From: JANOGU01 sp964499865
Lineage (GTDB): Bacteria; Pseudomonadota; Alphaproteobacteria; Rhodobacterales; Rhodobacteraceae
Reading direction: 5' to 3'
Assembly (NCBI GenBank): GCA_964499865.1
Contig: CAZCPY010000020.1
Span: forward strand, 1 to 32,127
DNA: 32,127 nucleotides
The translations under genes were made by a program, and so were the position numbers. Positions 1 to 8,029 of the stretch are shown one piece after another; the stretch's first letter is position 1, and each line of letters begins with the position of its first letter. Below the pieces are notes generated by a model, which was not told where the DNA came from, ran no database searches, and saw only the letters and a program-made list of their open reading frames with translations.

Positions 1-13
1 CCCCCCCACCCCA

Positions 14-40
14 TCCCTCCCCCACGGGGGGGGAGGGAGG
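14..40. repeat. GC-rich palindromic intergenic repeat at left edge
   Basis: A C-run and a G-run form a near-palindrome (CCCTCCCCC, short loop, GGGGGGGGAGGG). It resembles the CTCCCC...GGGGAG palindromes at 4699-4793 and 8030-8122. Whether it terminates a gene to the left cannot be seen from this window. Confidence 0.4.
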
Positions 41-139
41 CACCTTGCCCGCAGATGTCGGGCCCGCCCTGAGGCGGCCTTGCACCCGGTCGCCCGGGAC
101 GCCACAAGGCGCCATGCCCCCTTGCCACAGCCCCCGCAG

Positions 140-988
140 ATGACGCCCAACCTGAAGGGCGCGGCCTTCATGACCGCCTCGATGGCGGGTTTTGCGGTCG
201 AGGATGTCTTCCTGAAGGCCGCCGCGCGCGAGGCGCCGCTTGGCCAGGTGCTGATCGCCTTCGGCCTGATCGGCGTGCTGTTCTTCCGCCTGCTCGCCCG
301 CAGGCAGGGGGCCGAGCCGTTTCCGCGCGCGCTGCTGTCGCCGCGCCTGCTGGTGCGGTCGGGGTTCGAGATCGCGGGGCGGCTGTTCTACGCGCTTGCC
401 ATCGCGCTGACGCCCCTGTCATCCGCCTCGGCCATCCTGCAGGCGACGCCCCTGCTGGTGGTGGCGGGCGCGGCGCTGCTGTTCGGCGAAAAGGTCAGCG
501 CCGGTCGCTGGCTGGCGGTGGTCGCGGGGTTCCTGGGCGTGGTCCTGATCCTGCGGCCGGGGGTCGAGGGGTTTTCCTGGCTGTCGCTGCTGGCCGTGGC
601 CGGGATGGCGGGCTTTGCAGGCCGCGACCTTGCCACCCGCGCGGCACCCATGACGCTGAGCAATGCGCAGCTTGGCGTGGCGGGGTTCCTGATGCTGGCG
701 GCGGCGGGTGCGGTGATGCTGCCGTTCCAGGGCGGGCCGGTCGAGATGGGGCCGCAAGCGGTGGCGCTGACGTTCGGCGCAACCGTGTTCGGGATCGCCG
801 GCTATCACTTCCTGACCCTTGCCATGCGCACGGGCGAGGTCGGGGCGGTCACGCCGTTCCGCTACACGCGGCTGGTCTTCGCGCTGATCCTTGCGGTGCC
901 GGTCTTCGGCGAACGCCCCGACGCGCTGACGCTGGCCGGGGCGGCGGTCGTGGTGGGCGCCGGGGTCTTTGCGCTGACCCGGCGCTGA
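140..988 (+). CDS. DMT-superfamily (EamA) transporter
   Basis: An inner-membrane permease of about 282 residues made of two EamA repeats, i.e. ten predicted hydrophobic helices. The first repeat carries the typical 'ILQATPLLVVAGAALLFGE' segment and the second ends with the matching 'FALILAVPVFGERPDALTLAGAAVVVGAGVF' pattern. Family members export or import small metabolites; the substrate cannot be told from sequence. I chose the ATG at 140 because the first residues (MTPNLKGAAFMTASMAGF) fit the usual EamA N terminus. A TTG at 80 preceded by GAGG is a possible longer start that would add 20 low-complexity residues. It converges on the L,D-transpeptidase gene with only 10 bases between the stops. 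Confidence 0.85.
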   Translation: MTPNLKGAAFMTASMAGFAVEDVFLKAAAREAPLGQVLIAFGLIGVLFFRLLARRQGAEPFPRALLSPRLLVRSGFEIAGRLFYALAIALTPLSSASAILQATPLLVVAGAALLFGEKVSAGRWLAVVAGFLGVVLILRPGVEGFSWLSLLAVAGMAGFAGRDLATRAAPMTLSNAQLGVAGFLMLAAAGAVMLPFQGGPVEMGPQAVALTFGATVFGIAGYHFLTLAMRTGEVGAVTPFRYTRLVFALILAVPVFGERPDALTLAGAAVVVGAGVFALTRR

Positions 989-998
989 GCCGCAGGGG

Positions 999-1769
999 TC
1001 AGCCCTGGGCCGCCGGGTCCGGGGTTCCGCGGGCGGCCATCTCGCGTTCCAGCCTGGCGCGGTTTTCGGGCGTGTCGGGCACCGCGTTGCCGTTGATGTC
1101 GTTCATCCACGGTCCTTCCAGCGCCACGCTTTCCTCCAGCGTGCGCACCTTCACCAGCGTGCCGGGCGCGACCATGTCAAACAGGTGGATGGCATCCTGG
1201 TTGAACATCCGCACGCAGCCCGCCGACGAGGCCCGCCCGACCGAGGCGTCGTCGATGGTGCCGTGGATGCGGTACATCGTGTCGCGGCCGCCGCGGTACA
1301 GATACAGCGCGCGCGCGCCCAGCGGGCTGTCCAGCCCGCCGCGCACGCCGCCCGCATATTGCGCATAGGTTTCGGGAAAGCGGCGGACCATGTTGGCGGT
1401 GGGGGTCCAGCCGGGCCAGACCTCCTTGCGCCCGATGGTGCCGCCGACGCGCAGGCTGGTGCCCTCGCGGCCGATGCCGACCGTGTAGCGCCAGGCACGA
1501 CCGCCTTCCAGGACGTAGTAGAGCCGCCGCGCATGGGTGTCGACGACGATGGTGCCGGGCGCCTCGTCCCCCGCGTAGGCGACCTCGGCCCGCGGGACGG
1601 ACCCGGTCAGGTAGCGCGCCTCGACCGGGGCGATGAAATAGCCGTTGTCCTCGACCCCCGCATAATCGGCCGGGGTGGGCGCCTGCACCGCAGGCGTGAC
1701 GCCGCCGCAGGCCGCGAGGAACGAAAGCAGCGCAAGCGCCGCAAGGCGGGACAGAAGGGCGTGTGGCAA
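999..1769 (-). CDS. L,D-transpeptidase (YkuD family) lipoprotein
   Basis: Predicted periplasmic lipoprotein of 256 residues that would form or edit L,D cross-links in peptidoglycan or attach proteins to it. It begins with a lipoprotein signal peptide whose lipobox is LAAC (Cys21). The YkuD domain spans about residues 70-208 and has the catalytic signature: His169 in 'YRIHGT' and Cys185 in 'SSAGCVRM'. A short C-terminal extension contains 'NDINGNAVPDTPEN'. No ATG fits; the TTG at 1769 is preceded by GAGGT four bases upstream and yields a perfect signal peptide, so the start is well supported. The frame runs open far upstream (to 3680), but that part lies antisense inside the phytase-like gene and is not real. 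Confidence 0.9.
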   Translation of the reverse strand: MPHALLSRLAALALLSFLAACGGVTPAVQAPTPADYAGVEDNGYFIAPVEARYLTGSVPRAEVAYAGDEAPGTIVVDTHARRLYYVLEGGRAWRYTVGIGREGTSLRVGGTIGRKEVWPGWTPTANMVRRFPETYAQYAGGVRGGLDSPLGARALYLYRGGRDTMYRIHGTIDDASVGRASSAGCVRMFNQDAIHLFDMVAPGTLVKVRTLEESVALEGPWMNDINGNAVPDTPENRARLEREMAARGTPDPAAQG

Positions 1770-1773
1770 GGCG

Positions 1774-1778
1774 ACCTC
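1774..1778 (-). promoter_or_regulatory. Ribosome binding site fixing a TTG start
   Basis: GAGGT sits four bases before the TTG of the L,D-transpeptidase. The same GAGGTCGCC string precedes the ATG of the creatinase (ribosome site 6058-6062), which supports reading TTG as a start here. Confidence 0.7.
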
Positions 1779-1867
1779 GCGGCGTCGGTGTTGAGCTCTG
1801 TCCACAAACCGCGCTTCCCGCGCGCCGGTCAAGCCCCTGCCGACAGAATCCTCGGCCCCGACAGGCA

Positions 1868-1895
1868 AGGGGCCCGGCCTTGTGGCCGGGCCCCT
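1868..1895 (-). terminator. Hairpin downstream of the phytase-like gene
   Basis: A perfect 12-bp stem (AGGGGCCCGGCC / GGCCGGGCCCCT) with a TTGT loop lies just past the stop of the leftward phytase-like gene. The following leftward sequence has only a weak T content, so it may be an intrinsic or a Rho-assisted terminator. Confidence 0.6.
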
Positions 1896-1915
1896 GCACG
1901 CAGCGCGCGGCGGCG

Positions 1916-4084
1916 TCAGGGCAGCGTGCCGACGGACCAGAACAGCGTCTCGCCCGAGCTGTCGCTGGTGCCGTCGTTGTCGGTGACGACCCATCCCCTG
2001 CCCGCGGCGTCGATGGCGAAGCCCTCGACCTTTTCGGCGGTGTAGCCGTTCAGCATGCCGAGGTCGGGGATCAGGTCGCGCACGGTTTCCTTCGTCACCA
2101 GCGGCAGCTCGCCGTCCAGCGCCGCGGGCACCATCTGCGCCAGCGGCACGCGGGTGATCGCCTTCAGCCCCGCGCGGCCCGCCACCTGGTTGTCGCGCTC
2201 GATCAGCCAGGCGTAGTCGCCGCGGATGGCGATTTCCGACAGGCCGACCCAGCCGCCTTCCGGCGCGGGGTCGAGCGGATAGCGCACGGCGCCCCAGGTT
2301 TCCTCGACGGTGTTCCACGCCAGCAGCTTGACCTGCCCCGCGGGATCGTCCTGCCATTCCCGCTGCACCGCCAGCCAGACCAGATCGCCCTGCACCGCCA
2401 CGCCCTCGAAGCCGAAGCGCAGCTCGTTGTCCGAAAGCGCCTCGGGCAGCGGGATTTCCGCCCTGATCGTGCCCGCGGCGTCGACACGCAGCAGCGCATG
2501 CGGCGTCAGCCGGTCGCTGCGGCCTTCCGAGGCCAGCCAGAACCCGCCGTTGCCGTCGGGCGCGATGCCTTCCAGGTCCAGCTTCTGCGCCGGGTCGCCG
2601 CCGCGGGTGACGACGGTCTTCGCGGTGATGCGGGCGGGGGTCCGCGTCGCGTCGATGGTGTAGATCGCCGGTTCCGCCGCAAAGGCCGAGTCCGATACCG
2701 CATAGAGCAGCCCCGGCGTCGCCGGGTCCGCCGCCAGCCCCGACAGGGCACCCCAGCCGATCAGCTCTGCCGTGCCTTCCGAGGTGATCATCGGATAGGC
2801 CGGCGTTCCCTCGGCCAGCGCGTAGACCATGACATGCGCGGGCGCGAGGCCGTCGGCGCGCAGGTCCACCTCGTTGGCGGTGGCCAGGAGGTTGCGCCCG
2901 GGGATCGCCACCAGCCCTTCGGGCGACACGCCCGAGGGCAGAAGCTGCTTCAGAACTGGCGCCGCGGGGTCGGTCAGGTCGTAGACGCCCACGACCGAGG
3001 CGCGTTCCGAGGCCACGAACAGCATCGGCACATCGCCGAAGCGGGCGAATTCGACCGATTCGGGTTCCACTCCCTTCGATCCGGACCGGTGTTCGGGGTA
3101 CTGGCCGATGGCCGCGATGGCGCGTTCGAGGGTCGCGCCGGCCTCGTAGACGACGGTGCCGTCCTTGCGGAAGATCGTCCAGCCGCGGCTGCCGCCTTCG
3201 TAGTCGCCTTCGTTGGCGACCGCGAAATGGTCGGCATCGATCCACTTGACCGCGTCGGGCTCGCGCCGGGCGGTCTTGGCGCCGCCGAAGTCCAGCCGCC
3301 CGTCGCGCGCCGTGTCGATGCCCGACAGCGCCACTTCGCCCGCGCTGAAGTCCGACGCCACCACACCGTCGGCGCCGATCACCACGATGTGGTTGTTTTC
3401 CTGCAGGGTGACGACGATCTCGCCCGCCTCGGAGATGTCGACGTATTCCGGCTCGGGGTCGTCGCCCGCCACGGCGGCGAGTCCGGTCAGGTCGATCCGC
3501 TGCAGGGCGGCGCAATCGGCGGCGCCGTCCTTCACGGGGATCTTGACGACAAAGCCCGCGGGCATCTGCGGGATGGCGCCGTCGTTCACCTCCTCGTCGC
3601 GCTGGTTCTCGATGGCGATCGCCAGGAAGCTGCCGTCCTTGGCCTTGGCCACGCTGTCGGGCTGGCCGCCCAGGTCGCATTCGGCGGTGACGGTGCGGGT
3701 GGCGAGGTCGATGGTGACCAGCTTGCCCGAGGGCGCGGTGAAGCTTTCCGAGGTGTCCACCGCGGCAAAGATGTTTCCGCCGACGATCTGCGCCGTCGTC
3801 GGCTCGCCGCCCATGTCGATGTTGCCCAGGGGTTTCGGCGCCGCGGGGTCGGTGATGTCGATCAGGCCCACCACGCCCAGCGGGCTGTCGGTGTAGACCA
3901 GCGTCATCCCGTCTTCCGAGACGGCGAGGATTTCGGCCGAGCTTTCACGCGACACGTCTTCGCCCGCGGCCATGTTGGCAGGGGTGGCGAAGGTGGCGAT
4001 GCGGTTGAAGACGGGTTCGGCCGCGGCCGGCAGGGCGGTGGCCAGCAGCAGGGCCGATGTGGCGGGGGTCAGGCGAAGCGTCAC
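1916..4084 (-). CDS. Secreted esterase-like-activity-of-phytase family protein
   Basis: A 722-residue exported protein. The N terminus is a Sec signal peptide ending ALPAAAE. Residues about 25-420 form a beta-propeller-like region of the choice-of-anchor I / alkaline-phosphatase-associated type ('GVVGLIDITDPAAPKPLGNIDMGG', 'GVSPEGLVAI' near 388). Residues about 430-720 match the 'esterase-like activity of phytase' domain: 'LDLEGIAPDGNGGFWLASEGR' around 501 and 'EGFAIDAAGRGWVVTDNDG' around 691. Members are often linked to phosphate-ester use, but the reaction is poorly defined. The GTG at 4084 is preferred because GGAGG lies eight bases upstream and the signal peptide starts there; the upstream in-frame ATGs add 43 non-signal residues. 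It is divergent from the zinc-finger gene across a 164-bp promoter region. Confidence 0.85.
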   Translation of the reverse strand: MTLRLTPATSALLLATALPAAAEPVFNRIATFATPANMAAGEDVSRESSAEILAVSEDGMTLVYTDSPLGVVGLIDITDPAAPKPLGNIDMGGEPTTAQIVGGNIFAAVDTSESFTAPSGKLVTIDLATRTVTAECDLGGQPDSVAKAKDGSFLAIAIENQRDEEVNDGAIPQMPAGFVVKIPVKDGAADCAALQRIDLTGLAAVAGDDPEPEYVDISEAGEIVVTLQENNHIVVIGADGVVASDFSAGEVALSGIDTARDGRLDFGGAKTARREPDAVKWIDADHFAVANEGDYEGGSRGWTIFRKDGTVVYEAGATLERAIAAIGQYPEHRSGSKGVEPESVEFARFGDVPMLFVASERASVVGVYDLTDPAAPVLKQLLPSGVSPEGLVAIPGRNLLATANEVDLRADGLAPAHVMVYALAEGTPAYPMITSEGTAELIGWGALSGLAADPATPGLLYAVSDSAFAAEPAIYTIDATRTPARITAKTVVTRGGDPAQKLDLEGIAPDGNGGFWLASEGRSDRLTPHALLRVDAAGTIRAEIPLPEALSDNELRFGFEGVAVQGDLVWLAVQREWQDDPAGQVKLLAWNTVEETWGAVRYPLDPAPEGGWVGLSEIAIRGDYAWLIERDNQVAGRAGLKAITRVPLAQMVPAALDGELPLVTKETVRDLIPDLGMLNGYTAEKVEGFAIDAAGRGWVVTDNDGTSDSSGETLFWSVGTLP

Positions 4085-4248
4085 GGGCAGGGCCTCCTTC
4101 GGATGCGTCGCGCCGCATCTGGCAGGGGAAGATGACGGGCGGCTTGCAGGCGGGTGACGGTTCGGTGACGCCGCGCCGATCACCGTGGCGCGGGGTTGCA
4201 TCCCCACCGGCACACCCCATCTGTGCTGCGACCCGCAAGGAGACCGCG

Positions 4249-4623
4249 ATGCGCTGCCCCGTCGACAACGAAACCCTCGTGATGGCTGACCGCAACGGCG
4301 TCGAGATCGACTATTGCCCCAAGTGCCGCGGCGTCTGGCTTGACCGGGGCGAGCTGGACAAGATCATCGAACGCGTGGGCGCGCCCGTGCCCGCCGCGCG
4401 GCCCGCACCTCCCCCGCCGCCGGTGGCGGCTGCCCGCGCCCCTGGCGGTGCCGTGCCCCTGCCCGAACCGGGCCGCGACACCTGGCGTGGCGACGACCGG
4501 GGCGCTGACAGGGGCGCTGACAGGGGCGACGACCGCCGCTGGCGCGACGATGACGACGACCGCTATCGCTACGGCAAGCGCAGGCGGAAGGAAAGCTTCC
4601 TGTCCGACCTCTTCGACTTCTGA
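4249..4623 (+). CDS. Zinc-finger (TFIIB-type, zf-TFIIB) domain protein
   Basis: A 124-residue cytoplasmic protein. The first 45 residues are a zf-TFIIB zinc ribbon: MRCPVDN...IDYCPKCRGVWLDRGELDKI, with CPxC-type knuckles and the family hallmark GVWLD.GEL. The rest is low complexity: a proline/alanine stretch, then a charged Arg/Asp tail containing RGADRGADRGDDR (a 12-bp tandem repeat in the DNA near 4500-4525), and an FLSDLFDF end. AAGGAGA lies about seven bases before the ATG. Its role is unknown beyond likely zinc binding. Confidence 0.85.
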   Translation: MRCPVDNETLVMADRNGVEIDYCPKCRGVWLDRGELDKIIERVGAPVPAARPAPPPPPVAAARAPGGAVPLPEPGRDTWRGDDRGADRGADRGDDRRWRDDDDDRYRYGKRRRKESFLSDLFDF

Positions 4624-4698
4624 CGCGCGGGCAAACCCGGCCCCCGGGGCAGGCCGGGGCATCGCCCGCCCGCTGCGGGACGCCATCCGGCAAGCGCC

Positions 4699-4793
4699 TC
4701 TCTTCCCCCTCGTGGGGAGGGGCCATGGGGCGGGGGTCCTCCGCCAGAGGTAACCCCCCCCCGCCCCCTGCCTCCCCCGGGAGGGGGGAGGGA
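4699..4793. repeat. Paired GC-rich palindromes between convergent genes
   Basis: Two short palindromes (TCCCCCTCGTGGGGAGGGG near 4704-4722 and CCTCCCCCGGGAGGGGGGAGG near 4771-4791) about 50 bases apart lie between the stops of the zinc-finger gene and the convergent creatinase gene. A similar pair occurs at 8030-8122. They look like dispersed REP-type or bidirectional-terminator elements. Confidence 0.5.
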
Positions 4794-4844
4794 AGCGCAT
4801 CCCTCCGACCCTGCGCGCCCGGTCCCCTGCCGCGGCCCGGACGC

Positions 4845-6053
4845 TCAGCCCACCACGTTGAACCCAGGCCCGTAGGGATAGGCGGTGATGTCGCGCGCGC
4901 CGTCTTCGGTGATGACCAGGATGTCGTGCTCGCGGTAGCCGCCCGCGCCGGGGCGGCCTTCGGGGATGGTCAGCATCGGCTCCATCGAGATCACCATGCC
5001 GGGTTCCAGCACGGTGTCGATGTCCTCGCGCAGTTCCAGCCCCGCCTCGCGCCCGTAGTGGTGCGACAGGATGCCGAAGGAATGGCCGTAGCCGAAGGTG
5101 CGGTATTGCAGCAGGTCGCGGTCGGCGAGGAAGACGTTGAGCTTCCGCGTGACCTCGGCGCAGGAGGCGCCGGGGCGCAGCAGGCCCATGCCGTATTCAT
5201 GCGCCGCGACGTTGGCCTGCCACAGGGCCAGCGAGGCCGCGTCCACCTCGGCCGCGAACATCGTGCGTTCGAGCGCGGTGTAGTAGCCCGAGATCATCGG
5301 AAAGCAGTTCAGCGACAGGATGTCACCCCGCGTCAGGCGTCGGTTGGTGACCGGGTTGTGCGCCCCGTCGGTGTTCAGTCCCGACTGGAACCAGACCCAG
5401 GTGTCGCGGTATTCCGCATCCGGGAAACGCCTGGCGATTTCCACCTCCATCGCGTCGCGTCCGGCCATGGCGATCTCAAGCTCGGTCGCGCCGACCCTGA
5501 CCGCCCCGCGGATGGCATGGCCGCCCACGTCGGCGACATTGGCGCCGTGTTCGATCAGCGCGATTTCGGCGGGTGACTTGCGCATCCGCTGCTGCATCGT
5601 CGCAGGCGCGATATCCACCCCGCGGGACGGCCGCAGGAAGGCGTTGAGCTTTTCCGACCGCTCCAGCGTCAGGTGGTCGGCCTCGCAGCCGATCACCCTG
5701 CCGGTGCCCGCCACCTGCGCCACCGCGCGCCAGAAGTTGTCACGCGTCCAGTCGGTGTAGGTCAGGCTGCCCCCGACCGACCGCCGCCAGGGCTGGCCCG
5801 CGTCGATCCCGGCGGAAATCACGGTGCAGTCGCCCGGGGTGACCACGCAGGCATAGGGCCGCCCGAAGGCGCAGTAGAGGAAGCCCGAGTAGTAGGCCAC
5901 GTTGTGCATCGAGGTCAGCACCGCGGCGTCGATCCCCGCATCCTCCATGACGCGGCGCAGGCCGGACAGGCGGGCGTGGTATTCGGCCTCGGCAAAGGGC
6001 AGGGGGGCCTTGGGGCCGTTGTGGCAGGCATAGGCGGCGGGACGTTCAGGCAT
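4845..6053 (-). CDS. Creatinase (creatine amidinohydrolase), M24 fold
   Basis: Cytoplasmic enzyme of 402 residues, predicted to hydrolyse creatine to sarcosine and urea. An N-terminal creatinase domain (about 20-150) precedes a pita-bread C-terminal domain (about 160-395). The length almost equals the Pseudomonas putida enzyme (403), and the residues I recall as catalytic there fall at the same numbers: His232 (in AHNPV), Glu262 (ALERT), Arg335 (YGREAG) and Glu358 (SMEPM), plus the FGRPYA loop (Phe63, Arg65). The metal ligands of true M24 aminopeptidases are not expected in creatinase. The ATG at 6053 has GAGGT four bases upstream. No sarcosine oxidase, creatininase or urease gene lies in the window, so the rest of the pathway must be elsewhere if the function holds. 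Confidence 0.88.
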   Translation of the reverse strand: MPERPAAYACHNGPKAPLPFAEAEYHARLSGLRRVMEDAGIDAAVLTSMHNVAYYSGFLYCAFGRPYACVVTPGDCTVISAGIDAGQPWRRSVGGSLTYTDWTRDNFWRAVAQVAGTGRVIGCEADHLTLERSEKLNAFLRPSRGVDIAPATMQQRMRKSPAEIALIEHGANVADVGGHAIRGAVRVGATELEIAMAGRDAMEVEIARRFPDAEYRDTWVWFQSGLNTDGAHNPVTNRRLTRGDILSLNCFPMISGYYTALERTMFAAEVDAASLALWQANVAAHEYGMGLLRPGASCAEVTRKLNVFLADRDLLQYRTFGYGHSFGILSHHYGREAGLELREDIDTVLEPGMVISMEPMLTIPEGRPGAGGYREHDILVITEDGARDITAYPYGPGFNVVG

Positions 6054-6523
6054 GGCGACCTCACGGAAACGGGGCGCGCATGGCGGGACCCCGAAAGGTC
6101 CCGGCGTACAGGACGACGGCAGCGGGCGCTGCAAGCGGCGGGGCCGTCACGGGCCCCTGCGGCGACGCCATCGCCGCGGCTCGGTCGCCAGGATGCCGCG
6201 GCGCGGGAAAGGGCGCAAGGGCCGGGACCGGGTCCCTCGGCGCGTATTCCGACGGCGGCTGCGACGACGCGAACGGCAACGGCAGTGACCGCGGGGATGA
6301 TGGCAAAGAGGACGGCGCGGAAAAAGCGGCGGGGATGGCAGGGGCACCTGACCCGCAGCCGCGCCGTCCCTTGCCTGCCGCGTGCGGTCGGGCGAGAGGC
6401 CGGGGGGGGAGGGAAAGCGCCCCTGCGCGGCGCGCCCCTGCGCAATGCCGTCCGCACCTGCCGCCTGCGACACGCCATCTGCCCGGGCACGGCGCCCATC
6501 GCATCCGGGGGGGGGAGGGCAGG
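6054..6523. other. 470-bp intergenic stretch without a supported gene
   Basis: Upstream of both the creatinase and the ArsR fusion. All open frames here are low-complexity Arg/Pro/Ala translations with no ribosome site. One minus-strand frame (about 6240-6345) has a hydrophobic run (FFRAVLFAIIPAVTAVAV), but no start codon with a ribosome site precedes it. It also contains G-runs similar to the intergenic palindromes. Confidence 0.5.
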
Positions 6524-6552
6524 TTGACGCCGCGTGGCGGTCGTGTTACTTA
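6524..6552 (+). promoter_or_regulatory. Candidate promoter of the ArsR-SRPBCC gene
   Basis: TTGACG (6524-6529) is followed after 17 bases by a weak -10, TACTTA (6547-6552). Transcription would begin about at the ATG (6558), which predicts a leaderless mRNA. No Shine-Dalgarno sequence precedes the ATG. Confidence 0.45.
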
Positions 6553-6565
6553 GTCATATGACTAA
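6550..6565. promoter_or_regulatory. 16-bp perfect palindrome over the start codon (likely operator)
   Basis: TTAGTCATATGACTAA reads the same on both strands and includes the ATG of the ArsR fusion gene. A dimeric winged-helix repressor of the ArsR family would be expected to bind such a site, and binding here would block the promoter and the start of the message. Confidence 0.65.
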
Positions 6566-7379
6566 CCATCAACCCGCCACCCGCTTTCACGCGCTGGCCG
6601 ACCCCACGCGGGCCGCCATCGTGGCGCGGCTGGCGGCGGGCGAGGCGAGCCTGGGCGACCTGGCCGCGCCCACCGGCCTGCGCCTGCCCACGGTGATGAA
6701 GCACCTGTCGGTGCTGGAAGCCGCGGGCCTTGTCACCTCTGCCAAGTCCGGGCGCCAGCGCCTGTGCCGCCTGAACCCCGACGGCCTGCGCGCCGCCGCC
6801 GACTGGCTGGACGGGCAGCGTGCCCTGTGGCAGGCGCGGCTGGACCGGCTGGACCGGCTGGACCGCCTTGCCCTTTCACTCGCCATGGAGCCCGCGATGG
6901 ATACCCCCGGCCCGCTCGATCTGGAAATCACCCGCACGCTGAAGGCGCCGCGCGCGGCGCTGTGGCGCTGCTGGACCGAACCCGCGCTGATGGAGCAGTG
7001 GTTCTGCCCGGTGCCCTGGCGGGCGACCGACATCGTCATCGACCTGCGCCCCGGCGGCACCTTCAGGACGGTGATCCGGGGTCCCGAGGCAGAGGTCTTC
7101 GACACTGCGCCGGGCTGTTTCCTCGAGGTGGTGCCACAGGAACGGCTGGTCTGGACATCCGGCCTGGGCCCCGGCTGGCGCCCCGCGCTGACCCCGCCCG
7201 AAGGCTTTGCGATGACCGCGATGATGACCTTTGCCGATGCGCCCGGCGGCGGCACCCTGTACCGCGCCCGCGTGCTGCATGCCGACGACAGGGGCAAGTC
7301 GGCGCACGAGGCGATGGGCTTCCACGACGGCTGGGGGACCGCGACCGCGCAACTCGACGCTCTGGCGCTGACGCTCTAG
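6558..7379 (+). CDS. ArsR-family HTH regulator fused to SRPBCC (AHSA1) domain
   Basis: A 273-residue single-frame fusion. Residues 1-85 are an ArsR winged helix (ALADPTRAAIVARLAAGEASLGDLA... VMKHLSVLEAAGLV) that lacks the classic metal-binding ELCVCDL motif. A short coiled linker (RLDRLDRLDRL, from 9-bp repeats at 6838-6865) joins it to an SRPBCC/AHSA1 ligand-binding domain (about 120-270; 'ITRTLKAPRAALWRCWTEPALMEQWF', 'GFHDGWGTATAQLDAL'). In many genomes these are two adjacent genes, an ArsR repressor and an AHSA1 protein; here one protein would combine DNA binding and ligand sensing. No intervening stop is visible, and Met codons near 6885 could allow an internal start. The FMN reductase gene follows 43 bases downstream. 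Confidence 0.85.
   Translation: MTNHQPATRFHALADPTRAAIVARLAAGEASLGDLAAPTGLRLPTVMKHLSVLEAAGLVTSAKSGRQRLCRLNPDGLRAAADWLDGQRALWQARLDRLDRLDRLALSLAMEPAMDTPGPLDLEITRTLKAPRAALWRCWTEPALMEQWFCPVPWRATDIVIDLRPGGTFRTVIRGPEAEVFDTAPGCFLEVVPQERLVWTSGLGPGWRPALTPPEGFAMTAMMTFADAPGGGTLYRARVLHADDRGKSAHEAMGFHDGWGTATAQLDALALTL
6838..6865 (+). repeat. 9-bp tandem repeat encoding the fusion linker
   Basis: About three copies of CTGGACCGG encode (LDR)n between the HTH and SRPBCC domains. Copy-number change would lengthen or shorten the linker by three residues without breaking the frame. Confidence 0.65.
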
Positions 7380-7422
7380 CTGTGAGGTGCCGCCCCCCGG
7401 GCGGCCGGCACCCGGAGCGACG

Positions 7423-7977
7423 ATGACCCACCGCCTGCTCGGTATCTGCGGCGCGCTGCGCGCCGCTTCTACCAACCGCCTGCTTCTGGGCGAGGCGCGC
7501 AGGCTTTATGCGCCCGAGGTCTGGGAAGAGGCCGACCTGCGCCTGCCGCTGTTCGACGAGGACCTGCAACTGTCGCAGGGCATCCCCGACGGCGTGCAGC
7601 GGCTGGCCGATCGGGTGGCAGCGGCGGATGCGGTGTTCATCGCGACGCCCGAATACAACAAGGCCCTGCCCGGCGTGCTGAAGAACGCGCTGGACTGGAT
7701 CAGCGTGACCGCCGGCGCGCCGTTCCGCGACAAGCCGGTCGCCATCGCCTCGGCGGCGGATGGCCGTGCCGGGGGCGAACGGGCGCAGTTCTCGCTGCGG
7801 CTGTGCCTGGTGGGCTTCCGCCCCCGCCTGTTGCAGGGACCCGAGGTGATGGTCGTCCGGTCGCGCAGCGCCTTCGGCCCGGACGGGCGGTTGATCGACC
7901 CCAGGACAGCCGGACTTCTGGCCGACCTCTGCGCAGGTTTGCGGCAGGAAGTGGAGCGCGGCCGCCCGAGCGTCTGA
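7423..7977 (+). CDS. NADPH-dependent FMN reductase / flavodoxin-fold quinone reductase
   Basis: A 184-residue cytoplasmic flavoprotein of the NADPH-dependent FMN reductase family. The phosphate-binding loop is at the N terminus (GICGALRAASTNRLLL, about 7-22) and the flavin-contact motif TPEYNKALPGVLKNALDW lies near residue 83. The C terminus follows the usual fold. Family members reduce FMN, quinones, azo dyes or chromate; the exact substrate is not visible. It sits 43 bases after the ArsR-SRPBCC gene in the same direction and may be cotranscribed and controlled by it. Confidence 0.85.
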   Translation: MTHRLLGICGALRAASTNRLLLGEARRLYAPEVWEEADLRLPLFDEDLQLSQGIPDGVQRLADRVAAADAVFIATPEYNKALPGVLKNALDWISVTAGAPFRDKPVAIASAADGRAGGERAQFSLRLCLVGFRPRLLQGPEVMVVRSRSAFGPDGRLIDPRTAGLLADLCAGLRQEVERGRPSV

Positions 7978-8029
7978 GGCAGGGGCCAGGGCGGGCGCGG
8001 AGGCTTTCGCAACCGCTGGCCATGGCGTG

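Noticed and set aside
999..3680. 893-residue minus-strand frame ending as the L,D-transpeptidase
   Set aside because: Only the part from the TTG at 1769 has a signal peptide and ribosome site; the rest is an out-of-frame reading of the phytase-like gene.
1763..4135. 790-residue plus-strand frame opposite the phytase-like gene
   Set aside because: His/Arg/Asp-rich antisense translation typical of high-GC shadows; the minus-strand gene has a signal peptide and domain motifs.
4500..4560. Short direct repeats that might suggest a CRISPR-like array
   Set aside because: They are 12-bp in-frame coding repeats of the zinc-finger protein tail with no spacers.
6240..6345. Hydrophobic minus-strand stretch that could be a small membrane protein
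   Set aside because: No start codon with a ribosome site in the frame and no family resemblance.
6838..6900. Possible frameshift merging separate ArsR and SRPBCC genes
   Set aside because: The frame is continuous, and the repeat unit is a multiple of three, so copy-number error would not join or break frames. Kept as a real fusion.
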